Source: Pseudomonadota bacterium (GTDB lineage: Bacteria > Pseudomonadota > Gammaproteobacteria > Burkholderiales > Sulfuriferulaceae). Taken from it: a DNA stretch of 64,000 nucleotides. Numbering within the stretch: the stretch's first letter is position 1; every line of letters starts with the position of its first letter. The DNA lies in contig JAJZUW010000003.1 of NCBI GenBank assembly GCA_021845925.1, positions 210,683 through 274,682 of the forward strand, in the 5' to 3' direction. Positions 51,644-59,531 of this stretch are shown here, piece by piece. The notes under the pieces were generated by a model that was not told the DNA's origin, did no database searches, and saw only the letters and a list, made by a program, of their open reading frames with translations. The position numbers and the translations under genes were made by a program.

Positions 51644-52843
51644 ATGCTGATCGGTTATCGGTATCAGGCACAAAACCCCGCTGGTAAAACTGTCAGCGGC
51701 ATGGTGTATGCGGTTGACAGGAATGCAGCCTGGGCAAAGCTGAAACGTTCCGGTTTGCGCGCGTCCCGTGTTGCGGTGGATATCGTGGCAACCCTGAACG
51801 GATTCAATGGGCGGTTCGATGTGCGTGAACAGGTACGCTTTTACCGCACGATTGGCAAGCGGCTCGAATCAGGCAAACCGATGATCAGCGGAATGGAGGC
51901 GGCCATTTCGTTCACCACGGACCCATTGCTGCTGAATGCATTGCGGCTGATGCAACAACGCATTCTGGATGGCGCCCGCATTGCCGATGCCATGCAGTCG
52001 GCCGGATTTCCGGATCGTGACCAGAATGTGATCCGCGCTGCAGATGCTGCTGGCAAGCAGGGCCAGGCTTTCGTCAGACTGGCAGAAGATGTGGCGCGCA
52101 CCAGCCGGCTCCGTTCCGCTATCCAGTCAACCTTCCTGCCGATGAAGGTGCTGGCCGTGGTGGGGGTGGTTGGAACGTATGCCGCCATGGCCTGGCTTTC
52201 CCCGACCATGATTCATTTCTTTGCGCAGTGGAGTACTGGTCAGGCCATCCAGCTGCCCGCACTGATCCGGACATACAATGTCGCTGCATTGTGGGTGACT
52301 GCGCATAAACTGGCGGCAGGTTTTTTGCTGCTGCTGTTGCTGGTGTCGGGAAAGCTGGCTCTTGAAAGCGCCTTTGTCGGCCGGCTGGCCGACTACTGGC
52401 AAAACTGGCGACTGATTTCGGAGAAATCGGACCATTCTTCTGCGTGGACCTCGTTCAGCCTGTTATATGACGCTGGTGGGATTCCGGCGTACGAGTCTGC
52501 CGCAGTGGTCAGAAAAAGCTGTGTCCGGCAGGATTCGCAAGACATGTTCCATCGCCTGGACAAAATCCTCCGTCTTGGTGTACCCATTTCTTCTGCAGTC
52601 GCGCGCGCAGGGTTTCCGGACTATGTCGTCAACGGTGTCAAGTCGGCAGAAGAAGCCGGGGCCAGTCTCGCCGAAGGCTTGCTGAACATGGTGGATGATC
52701 TTGAACAGGATGTCGAGGTCATGACGGATATCCTCAAGATCAAGATCACTTACCTGTCGCAAATTTTTGGCGGGGTGATTGTCAGTGTGTTCTTTTATGT
52801 CACGTTGTATCCCATGTATATCCAGATTGGACAAAAACTATGA
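51644..52843 (+). CDS. pilus platform protein (GspF/PilR family)
   Basis: A 399-residue inner-membrane protein with two GspF-type cytoplasmic domains, each a helical bundle (FYRTIGKRLESGKPMISGMEAA and TSFSLLYDAGGIPAYESAAVV), and three membrane helices (about residues 165-185, 215-245 and 365-390). It forms the base on which pilins are assembled, working with the ATPase. The order ATPase, platform, pilin is conserved among type IVb systems. Its stop overlaps the first pilin gene by 4 bp. Confidence 0.9.
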   Translation: MLIGYRYQAQNPAGKTVSGMVYAVDRNAAWAKLKRSGLRASRVAVDIVATLNGFNGRFDVREQVRFYRTIGKRLESGKPMISGMEAAISFTTDPLLLNALRLMQQRILDGARIADAMQSAGFPDRDQNVIRAADAAGKQGQAFVRLAEDVARTSRLRSAIQSTFLPMKVLAVVGVVGTYAAMAWLSPTMIHFFAQWSTGQAIQLPALIRTYNVAALWVTAHKLAAGFLLLLLLVSGKLALESAFVGRLADYWQNWRLISEKSDHSSAWTSFSLLYDAGGIPAYESAAVVRKSCVRQDSQDMFHRLDKILRLGVPISSAVARAGFPDYVVNGVKSAEEAGASLAEGLLNMVDDLEQDVEVMTDILKIKITYLSQIFGGVIVSVFFYVTLYPMYIQIGQKL

Positions 52844-53439
52844 GGATGATTGCATCGCTTCCGGATCCAGACCATGGCCAGACCGGATTCAGTCTGGTCG
52901 AGCTGATTGTGGCGATCGTTATTCTGGGTGTGATCACTGCCGGGGCGATGGCGGCCCTGGATGGTGGTGCGCAAAGCAAGACGGCGACACTCCTGTCGAA
53001 AATGAATGAAGTGGCCAACGCAGTTGCGATTTACCAGAAGGCTACCGGTTGCGTGCCGTCCAGCATGGTGGTGCTGTTTGACAAATCGCAAGCCACGGCC
53101 AGCCATAATTTCTGTGGAGTGGATACGCAGTCCAGTTATGGCAATCAGGGATACATGGCGCCCATGCCTGTGAATGGCAATGGTGTTGCGCTTGAGCAGC
53201 TGGGTATTGCTGGTGGTGTCTTGCGACTGCGCCAGAACTTGCCCGGAACAACGCCAAACAATTACGCCGTGGAGGTGATGGGGATTGGCGATCTGCTGTA
53301 TCCGCTGATGCAAGCCTGCAATGGCATCGATTACAGTGGCACCGCCCTGGCCAGTTTACCCCAGGATTTCAGTGGGGGTGCAAACTGTGTTTATGTGACC
53401 GCAGACAATGCGGTTGGAATGTTGATTTCACGGTTTTGA
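52840..53439 (+). CDS. type IVb prepilin, major-pilin-like (first copy)
   Basis: A 199-residue prepilin. The leader of 16 residues ends at G16, followed by F17-SLVE; glutamate at +5 (E21) and a 20-residue hydrophobic helix give the class III signal. Cysteines in ATGCVPS, NFCGVD, QACNGID and ANCVY probably form disulfides, the usual type IV pilin loop. The long leader and F at +1 suit type IVb or pseudopilin types. It is about 40 per cent like the next gene by eye, so one may be major and the other an alternate subunit. Confidence 0.85.
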   Translation: MRMIASLPDPDHGQTGFSLVELIVAIVILGVITAGAMAALDGGAQSKTATLLSKMNEVANAVAIYQKATGCVPSSMVVLFDKSQATASHNFCGVDTQSSYGNQGYMAPMPVNGNGVALEQLGIAGGVLRLRQNLPGTTPNNYAVEVMGIGDLLYPLMQACNGIDYSGTALASLPQDFSGGANCVYVTADNAVGMLISRF

Positions 53440-53460
53440 CAAATCTGAAGGAGCTTTGCC

Positions 53461-54060
53461 ATGCATTATTTGTATACGCAACATGTTGAGATCAGCAACG
53501 AACGTGGATTCAGCCTCGTTGAAGTCATTATCACGATTGCCATCATCGGCATCCTGACGGCCGGATTGATGACCGCGCTTTCGGGTGGCAACGATTCGAA
53601 GCTGACGGCCCTGTTTGCCAAGGCACAGGATATTTCGCAGGCCGTGTCGCTGTACCAGTCCAGGACGGGCTGTACGCCAAGCAATCTGGAGGTGTTGTTC
53701 AACAAGGCCATGGCAACCGCTGCCAACAATTTCTGCGGCAATGACACGACCCAGCTGTATGGCGCCGGTGACTATATTTCCGCATTGCCGGTATCAACGG
53801 TCAATACCAGTGCACTGGATCTGTCCAAGGTGGGCTTTTCGGGGGCCTGGCTGACCATCCAGCAAAATTTTGGCGGCATCAACGATTACGTACTGGAAAT
53901 CGGCGGTCTCAGCACGACCAACCAGGAAGCGCTGGTCAGCAAGTGCGATGGTGTCGACTATACGAATGGAACTGCGATGCCAACTACGGCAGCCATTGCC
54001 ACAACGCCCTGCGTTTCTGATGGAGCGGGTGACGTGATGATGCTGATCAACAAATATTGA
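53461..54060 (+). CDS. type IVb prepilin, major-pilin-like (second copy)
   Basis: A 199-residue paralog of the preceding pilin. Processing site G16/F17 with E21 at +5, hydrophobic helix, and conserved TGCTPSNLEVLFNKAMATAANNFCG matching TGCVPSSMVVLFDKSQATASHNFCG of the first copy. A consensus AAGGAG site 5' of its start implies strong independent translation. Equal length and conserved cysteines suggest either a heteropolymeric pilus or one abundant and one regulatory subunit. A prepilin peptidase gene is not in the window. Confidence 0.87.
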   Translation: MHYLYTQHVEISNERGFSLVEVIITIAIIGILTAGLMTALSGGNDSKLTALFAKAQDISQAVSLYQSRTGCTPSNLEVLFNKAMATAANNFCGNDTTQLYGAGDYISALPVSTVNTSALDLSKVGFSGAWLTIQQNFGGINDYVLEIGGLSTTNQEALVSKCDGVDYTNGTAMPTTAAIATTPCVSDGAGDVMMLINKY

Positions 54061-54070
54061 GACTGCGGTC

Positions 54071-54925
54071 GTGAACACCACACAGTCGGGCTTTGTTGCA
54101 TTGCTATATATCGTGTTTCTGGCGGCGGTGGTGTCGCTGGGGACCGGGATGCTGGTTGCGCAACTGGAAAATAGCGGCGCGCTGGTGCGTTCGGTCAATC
54201 CGGCATCGCAGACAGCACAGGAGCGGGTATTGCAGGGCTATCAGCAAACGTTGACGGAATGGTACATGGCCAATGCCTGGCAGATGGACAGTCAGGCAGG
54301 GGAACCCGGGATTGCCAATCTGCTGCAGCAGGTCGGCATTTCGCCACCATCGGCCATGGTGGCCGACATGAGCAATCTGATTGTGGCCAATGGAATCGGT
54401 TATCACGTGATTGCATTGTGGTTTCCCGTGTCTGGAGCGGTGGGGACCGGACTGGATCATGCAACCGGGGTATTCCATGCCGGAACGGTCAATGGTCAGC
54501 CTGCCAGTACCGCATTCGTCCTGGTATCGGGGTTTTCTGTGGAAGCCGCGCTGATGAAAAAGACCCAGGACAACATGAATCGGATTGCGGACAGTCTGTC
54601 GATCTTTTATGCCATCCGGCAGACAGCCGATGCGGACGTTGCATCCGATGTGAACTGGTTCCGGGATGCAGGCTGTAGCCAGACGGGGCTTGCATTGGCT
54701 TGTTATGGCAATAGCGATGACATGGCTGCTGCTGTACCGATACAGAACACGGATGTCGCGATGCGGATCGGACTGTCTCCCCAGGATGAAGTCACCGGCT
54801 GGGGCAATGACAGTCCGATTCTGGTGAACAATTTTGCCGCCAATCCGCAGGCGCCATTCCAGGTTGCACTTTATGCCGGTCTGCCATGGGGCGGACACCT
54901 GACAGTTCAGGCAGTATCAGGCTAG
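54071..54925 (+). CDS. minor-pilin-like protein without glutamate +5 (PilX/GspK-like)
   Basis: A 284-residue protein that starts at a GTG (54071). Its N-terminus QSG-FVALLYIVFLAAVVSLGTGM looks like a processed pilin helix, but residue +5 is leucine, not glutamate. Tip subunits such as GspK also lack Glu5, so it may sit at the pilus tip. The body (about residues 35-284) has one cysteine pair (AGCSQTGLALAC) and no known domain. It lies between the pilins and the PilT-type ATPase. Confidence 0.6.
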   Translation: MNTTQSGFVALLYIVFLAAVVSLGTGMLVAQLENSGALVRSVNPASQTAQERVLQGYQQTLTEWYMANAWQMDSQAGEPGIANLLQQVGISPPSAMVADMSNLIVANGIGYHVIALWFPVSGAVGTGLDHATGVFHAGTVNGQPASTAFVLVSGFSVEAALMKKTQDNMNRIADSLSIFYAIRQTADADVASDVNWFRDAGCSQTGLALACYGNSDDMAAAVPIQNTDVAMRIGLSPQDEVTGWGNDSPILVNNFAANPQAPFQVALYAGLPWGGHLTVQAVSG

Positions 54926-54933
54926 GAAAAATC

Positions 54934-56019
54934 ATGATAGATATCAAACAGAGATTGCGTGAAATTTTACAGAATGCGTTTGTTTCGGATGTGCACGTCA
55001 CGGTTGGGGAACCAGTCTGGTACCGGGCCATGGGAGTAATGCGGCGTGATGGCGACAAATTGATATCGGACTCGGATATTGCCTTGATGTTGCGGGATTT
55101 CTGTATTCATGTGCCGCCAGACAAACTGGCAATCCCAAGATCGTCCGGAAAGGATGGCGAGGGCTTCGCAGTCAGTTTTGGTGACTGGCGATTGCGCGTT
55201 GATCTCGTTTATGCGAATGGAAGGCGGTTGTCAATCGTGATGCGAAAGCTGAACAGCAACATGCCAAATGTCGAAGAAATGGGATTGCCTGGTTCGCTGA
55301 TCGCCCAGATTGAACGACCGACCGGACTGATCCTGATTACCGGGGCAACCGGTTCGGGCAAGTCAACCACGCTTGCTGGTCTTCTGGAATGGCTGAATAT
55401 CCGGCGGCAGGGGCACATCATCACCATTGAAGATCCGGTTGAATATCCTCTGTGCTCCAAACGATGCAAGGTCACGACCCGGGAGATTGGTCTGGAACGG
55501 GATGCCTCGACATTTGATGCTGCCTTGCGCAGCGCGATGCGCGAAGATCCCGACATCATCATGATCGGCGAAATCCGTGATTATGAAACCATGCGATCCG
55601 CGTTTTCGGCCGCCGAAACTGGTCATCTAGTACTGTCAACCTTACACACCAATTCGGCCATCAAAACCATTGACCGGGTGCTGTCCTTTTTTCCGGCTGA
55701 TGAAAAGGACTGGGCACGCAACATTTTTTCATCCGTTCTGAACTGTGTGATGTCGCAGACGCTGGTGCGCCGGGCAGATGGCCGGGGGCGTGTGCTGGCG
55801 TATGAGTTGATGATCAACAGTCCCAGCATTGCTGCCATTATCCGGGAGGACAAGCTGCAAACCCTGATGAATGCCATAGGGCAGTCAGGTGATTCCGGCC
55901 AGGTGCTAATGAACGTCCGACTGGCAGAGCTGGTCCGGTCCGGACAGGTTCAGGCTGAAGAAGCGCTTGCCGCCTCGTATGATCCGACCGATTTGCGTAA
56001 CAAGCTGAATTTCGCGTGA
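54934..56019 (+). CDS. PilT-like twitching/retraction ATPase
   Basis: A 361-residue ATPase of the PilT/PilU class. Walker A is GATGSGKS at residues 137-144; the ITIEDPVEYP Asp box, EDPDIIMIGEIRD Walker B and ETGHLVLSTLHTNSA His box follow. It lacks the zinc motif of assembly ATPases, and the N-domain is short, which fits a retraction motor. Many type IVb pili (such as TCP and R64) have no such gene, so its presence suggests active pilus retraction, as for DNA uptake or twitching. The start at 54934 has AGGAAAA upstream. Confidence 0.87.
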   Translation: MIDIKQRLREILQNAFVSDVHVTVGEPVWYRAMGVMRRDGDKLISDSDIALMLRDFCIHVPPDKLAIPRSSGKDGEGFAVSFGDWRLRVDLVYANGRRLSIVMRKLNSNMPNVEEMGLPGSLIAQIERPTGLILITGATGSGKSTTLAGLLEWLNIRRQGHIITIEDPVEYPLCSKRCKVTTREIGLERDASTFDAALRSAMREDPDIIMIGEIRDYETMRSAFSAAETGHLVLSTLHTNSAIKTIDRVLSFFPADEKDWARNIFSSVLNCVMSQTLVRRADGRGRVLAYELMINSPSIAAIIREDKLQTLMNAIGQSGDSGQVLMNVRLAELVRSGQVQAEEALAASYDPTDLRNKLNFA

Positions 56020-57017
56020 TGAAGATGCAACCGATCCGTCTACCACGCACCGGATTCAGCCTGGTTGAAATGCTGATTGCGATAGCCCTGATGGCGATCA
56101 TGACGGTGTCTGTCACACCGCAACTCAGATATTTGCTTGATTTTCAGGAAAATTCGGAAACCAGAAACAATCTGGATGAATTGTTGACCGGATTGTCGTC
56201 GGCCTATCAGATCAATGTTTCAAGCATCGAATCGGACCCTCAGCCAGAAATCAATTTTGGCACCTCCGGTACGATGCAGGCGAGCGGCGCAGCGCAGGGA
56301 ACGCGGTGCACGGCCAGTGCAACAAACTTCATGCCCTGGGCAAGTTACACCGGAAAGTCTGCAGCCACGCTTTACAAGGATGGCTTCGGAGCGCCACTGT
56401 GCGTTTTTGTCAATCCGCAGGCCTCTGTGCAAATGGATGGATTTCCTGTTTATTATCATGTTATTGCATTTGTTTCGACCGGGGCGAACGGTGTGCTGGA
56501 TTCCGGAACCGTGCTTGATGCGGCAGGCAATCTGTCTCTGGGTGGTGACGACATGGGAGTGGTGTTTGACGGCAGAACGTTCGCAATCGCAAGTTACAAC
56601 ACAACGACAAGCAAAATCCAGAGCCTGTCCAAGGCATTGCAGGCCTATTACCTGTCACGCTATCAGTCCGACCCTACCCGATCATCATCGACTGATTACT
56701 GGTCCAATGGAAATGGCAGTCCTGATGGTTCGCGATGGGATGCAAGCAATCCCGGAAACCTGATTCCATACCTGACTCAGGCCACGCCCATGTATACCGG
56801 CTCGGGAACCGATATCAGCACCGCTCTGGGCGTTTCGCGCAACGATGTCACGGATGGTTACGGCAACATCGTCAGGTTCGAAAATGCCAGCCAGACTGTC
56901 CGGTCGCCAGTCAATCAGGTACCGGACATGGCCATTCCACCCTATACCGCCATGATTTCAACGAACTTGCCAGGAAACGTCCTGTTCACCGAATCGGTGA
57001 TCGGGATCAACAATTGA
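56019..57017 (+). CDS. minor prepilin (PilV-like)
   Basis: A 332-residue prepilin with a short basic leader, cleavage at G12/F13, SLVE with glutamate +5 (E17), and a hydrophobic helix. The body is longer than that of the major pilins and rich in Ser, Thr, Gly and Asn, as in adhesive or tip minor pilins. Cysteines at about C97 and C127 may form a disulfide. I use the ATG at 56019, overlapping the PilT-like stop. No shufflon-type recombination sites are seen near its 3' end. Confidence 0.75.
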   Translation: MKMQPIRLPRTGFSLVEMLIAIALMAIMTVSVTPQLRYLLDFQENSETRNNLDELLTGLSSAYQINVSSIESDPQPEINFGTSGTMQASGAAQGTRCTASATNFMPWASYTGKSAATLYKDGFGAPLCVFVNPQASVQMDGFPVYYHVIAFVSTGANGVLDSGTVLDAAGNLSLGGDDMGVVFDGRTFAIASYNTTTSKIQSLSKALQAYYLSRYQSDPTRSSSTDYWSNGNGSPDGSRWDASNPGNLIPYLTQATPMYTGSGTDISTALGVSRNDVTDGYGNIVRFENASQTVRSPVNQVPDMAIPPYTAMISTNLPGNVLFTESVIGINN

Positions 57018-57027
57018 GGAGCCGCCA

Positions 57028-57849
57028 ATGACATCGTCAACCACGCGTTTCGGGTTTCGGAATCAGGCAACACCATGCTGGTCAGCCATGACGAATGTCG
57101 GCACGCACAAGCCCGGCATCTTGCTGGCCGGTGCCATGTGGCTTGTTTGCATACCAGGTATCGCGATGGCGGAGAGCGATGTGGATCCGTTCAATGGTGA
57201 ATCCGTGTCCATTGAACAGACAAGAACCGAAGTCAGTCTGGTCAGGGCGCAGAACGAGCTGCTGGCAGAACAGACGAAAAAGGCAAGAGCGGAATTCATG
57301 CTCAAGAATGGAGACCGTATTTTTGCAGCAGAACTGAAAAAGCAGCTTGATATGGCTGGAGGAGGCCGGTTTTACGGGGGCGCTTATCCGGGGGCTGCCT
57401 TGCCGGATCCGGTGCAGAAACCGTTGCCCGCGCGATTGCCTCCCATTGCGAAAAAGCACGTTATTGCGCCGGTCAGTGACGTCAAGCTCATGCATTTTCC
57501 AATCCCTGATGATATCGGAGTGCATTTTCTGGGCACATATGATCAATCCGGACAACGGCAGGCATTGATCAGCCAGAATGGAAAAGTGTATCGCGCTGCT
57601 GTCGGTCAGGACGTGCCTGGTGTGGGTATCGTGTCTTCTCTGGACAATGGTTCGGCGGTGATCGGAGGCACGCGATACCAGACGACTGTTTTGCCGGTCA
57701 GCGATGTGGATCGCCAGGACATCAGCGTACTGGCAAGAATGGCCATGCGCCAGTCGGGCGCGGGAGGCGGCGTACCGGCCGGATTCGAAACCGCTCAATC
57801 CGCCAGCCCTCCATCTTCCGGTATTCCACCGGCATCGTTCAACCCGTGA
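57028..57849 (+). CDS. PilP-like periplasmic protein
   Basis: A 273-residue exported protein. A membrane or signal segment lies at residues 29-48 (ILLAGAMWLVCIPGIAMA), then a coiled coil (EQTRTEVSLVRAQNELLAEQTKKARAEFMLKNG) and a small beta domain (about residues 165-225: GVHFLGTYDQSGQRQALISQNGKVYRAAVGQDVPGVGIVSSL) of the PilP/GspC homology type, which contacts the secretin N-domain. It ends in a Pro/Ser-rich tail. GAGGAG lies upstream of the ATG at 57028; an internal ATG at 57088 would give a more usual signal peptide. Confidence 0.65.
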   Translation: MTSSTTRFGFRNQATPCWSAMTNVGTHKPGILLAGAMWLVCIPGIAMAESDVDPFNGESVSIEQTRTEVSLVRAQNELLAEQTKKARAEFMLKNGDRIFAAELKKQLDMAGGGRFYGGAYPGAALPDPVQKPLPARLPPIAKKHVIAPVSDVKLMHFPIPDDIGVHFLGTYDQSGQRQALISQNGKVYRAAVGQDVPGVGIVSSLDNGSAVIGGTRYQTTVLPVSDVDRQDISVLARMAMRQSGAGGGVPAGFETAQSASPPSSGIPPASFNP

Positions 57850-57861
57850 GGAGTGGCTGAC

Positions 57862-59523
57862 ATGCGAATCCTGAGGGTCGTCGCGGGCATCATCCTGGCT
57901 TCCGGATCTCTGAATGAGGCCAGTGCGAATTCCCATGCCAGTAAGACCTTGCTGATTTACGAAACGGTCGGTCAGCCACCGGGATATGCCGTCAGTTTCA
58001 AGGCTTATACGTCGGCACTGGCATACAGTCAGGCATCCGGGTTGTCTTTCAATCTGGCGGCAGCCCAGGAACAGGGTGTCATTGCAGGTGCTGTTGCACA
58101 ACTGCCAGCTGTCCCCGCTCAAGACAACCAGGGACATCCGTTTGCCGAATCCGGGTTGCTGTCTGCTGCCAATGCGATGGTGGCCGGATATGCGCAATCC
58201 TTGGCCAGCCAGATGGCGAGCAGCATGATGGACAGCGGGGCAGCATCCGGAATCTTCAATTATGCCCAGCAAGTGATGGTACAAAGCAACCCGTCGCCCA
58301 TGTACCTTGTCTGGCAGGAAATCGTGGATGTCACAGGGCGTCCGCGCTATGGAAATGTTGCTTTGGTGCCGGCCAGCCCAAGTTATCTGTATGGCGAGTA
58401 CACATCACTGGCGGTGGCAAATGGATTGCCTGCCAGTTTTGCATATTCGCAAGGTGGCAATTTGCAGTGGGAGCCAGTCAAGCCCATGTTACAGCCAGAT
58501 CAGGCACCACAGCCACTTGGCCAGATTCAGACAATACCATTGTCAGGTCAGTTCGACGCACCTGTCGCTGCGTCCACAGCGACCAGCTATCCGCCAGGCT
58601 GTCAGCCGCAAGCCAATGGTACGGTCGCTTGTGATCCGGATTATGGGCTGAAGTGCCTGATCAACCACACATCCGATCCGTATACGACAGGCCATCCCAA
58701 CCCGCTGAATCCTGCCGATACAGGGTGTCCAGTGGTGCCCATCAGCGGATTTTCTGATTTCATGACCTTGCTGTCCAGCCAGGGAGTCGTGGGTGGATAT
58801 CTTGATTATGTTCGATCGCTTCAGCCTGTTTATACAACCGCAACGAATGCACAAGGGCAAACGGTTAAGACCGCACAGATTACCGTCAGCGTGAATTCCC
58901 GGATCATGCATCAGAACCCGGCCTGCCAGCTGAAACAGACAGTGGGCTGGTCGACCAGTGGTGGCTGGTTCTGTCATGCAGCCACCCAGGCCATTTGTGC
59001 CGAACCAGCCGGAACCGTGACGATTGTGTTGACGCAGGGTGCTTTGGATCACGCCAGGGTCGGGCAGGTTTTGAGTGGAGGTGTATACAACCCCGCCACC
59101 GGATTTTCCGGCCCGGCGCAGGTCACTGTCACATCGCTGGTGCCGGGTTACTGTCCTGGAACCTGTTATCAATGTGATGCCACGGGGACGGCAACGCTGA
59201 CCTCGGCAGGCGGCGGGACTGGTGCCGGAACCTACACCAATAGCGGGGAGATTGGGTATGAAGTTCTCTCCATGGTCAACCGCTATTTTGTCACACCGGA
59301 CGGGCAGTATTCGCTGGTCGGCACGGTCACGACAACCAGTCAGGCCCCGACTCAGGCTTACAGCAAGACGGTTTCCCTGCCCCAGGGAGCTAGCGCTGGT
59401 TCGTATGCCGACATTGTCATCAATCCGTTTTTAACGAACCAGCTATATGATTATATGACTGATTCAGTCAACGGATTGCCTCCTGCCGCATATGTGTATG
59501 TGGCACCGATTGTTTTGCAGTGA
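57862..59523 (+). CDS. large exported protein of unknown family, distal pilus operon
   Basis: A 553-residue secreted protein: signal peptide (about residues 1-22, MRILRVVAGIILASGSLNEASA), then a Ser/Thr/Gly/Gln-rich body. Cysteine clusters lie in the second half (PGCQPQ, DYGLKCL, DTGCP, NPACQ, FCHAATQAIC, GYCPGTCYQCD), perhaps disulfide-stabilised. The composition and position suggest an extracellular or periplasmic partner of the pilus, for example an adhesin or TraN-like stabiliser, but no motif proves it. I start at the ATG at 57862, eight bases after GAGGAG. It overlaps the next gene's first codons. Confidence 0.7.
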   Translation: MRILRVVAGIILASGSLNEASANSHASKTLLIYETVGQPPGYAVSFKAYTSALAYSQASGLSFNLAAAQEQGVIAGAVAQLPAVPAQDNQGHPFAESGLLSAANAMVAGYAQSLASQMASSMMDSGAASGIFNYAQQVMVQSNPSPMYLVWQEIVDVTGRPRYGNVALVPASPSYLYGEYTSLAVANGLPASFAYSQGGNLQWEPVKPMLQPDQAPQPLGQIQTIPLSGQFDAPVAASTATSYPPGCQPQANGTVACDPDYGLKCLINHTSDPYTTGHPNPLNPADTGCPVVPISGFSDFMTLLSSQGVVGGYLDYVRSLQPVYTTATNAQGQTVKTAQITVSVNSRIMHQNPACQLKQTVGWSTSGGWFCHAATQAICAEPAGTVTIVLTQGALDHARVGQVLSGGVYNPATGFSGPAQVTVTSLVPGYCPGTCYQCDATGTATLTSAGGGTGAGTYTNSGEIGYEVLSMVNRYFVTPDGQYSLVGTVTTTSQAPTQAYSKTVSLPQGASAGSYADIVINPFLTNQLYDYMTDSVNGLPPAAYVYVAPIVLQ

Positions 59524-59531
59524 GGTGCGTC

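Noticed and set aside
56019..57017. Shufflon-type variable PilV
   Set aside because: R64 PilV genes end in a recombining segment with inverted 19-bp repeats and a nearby recombinase. Neither is seen here.
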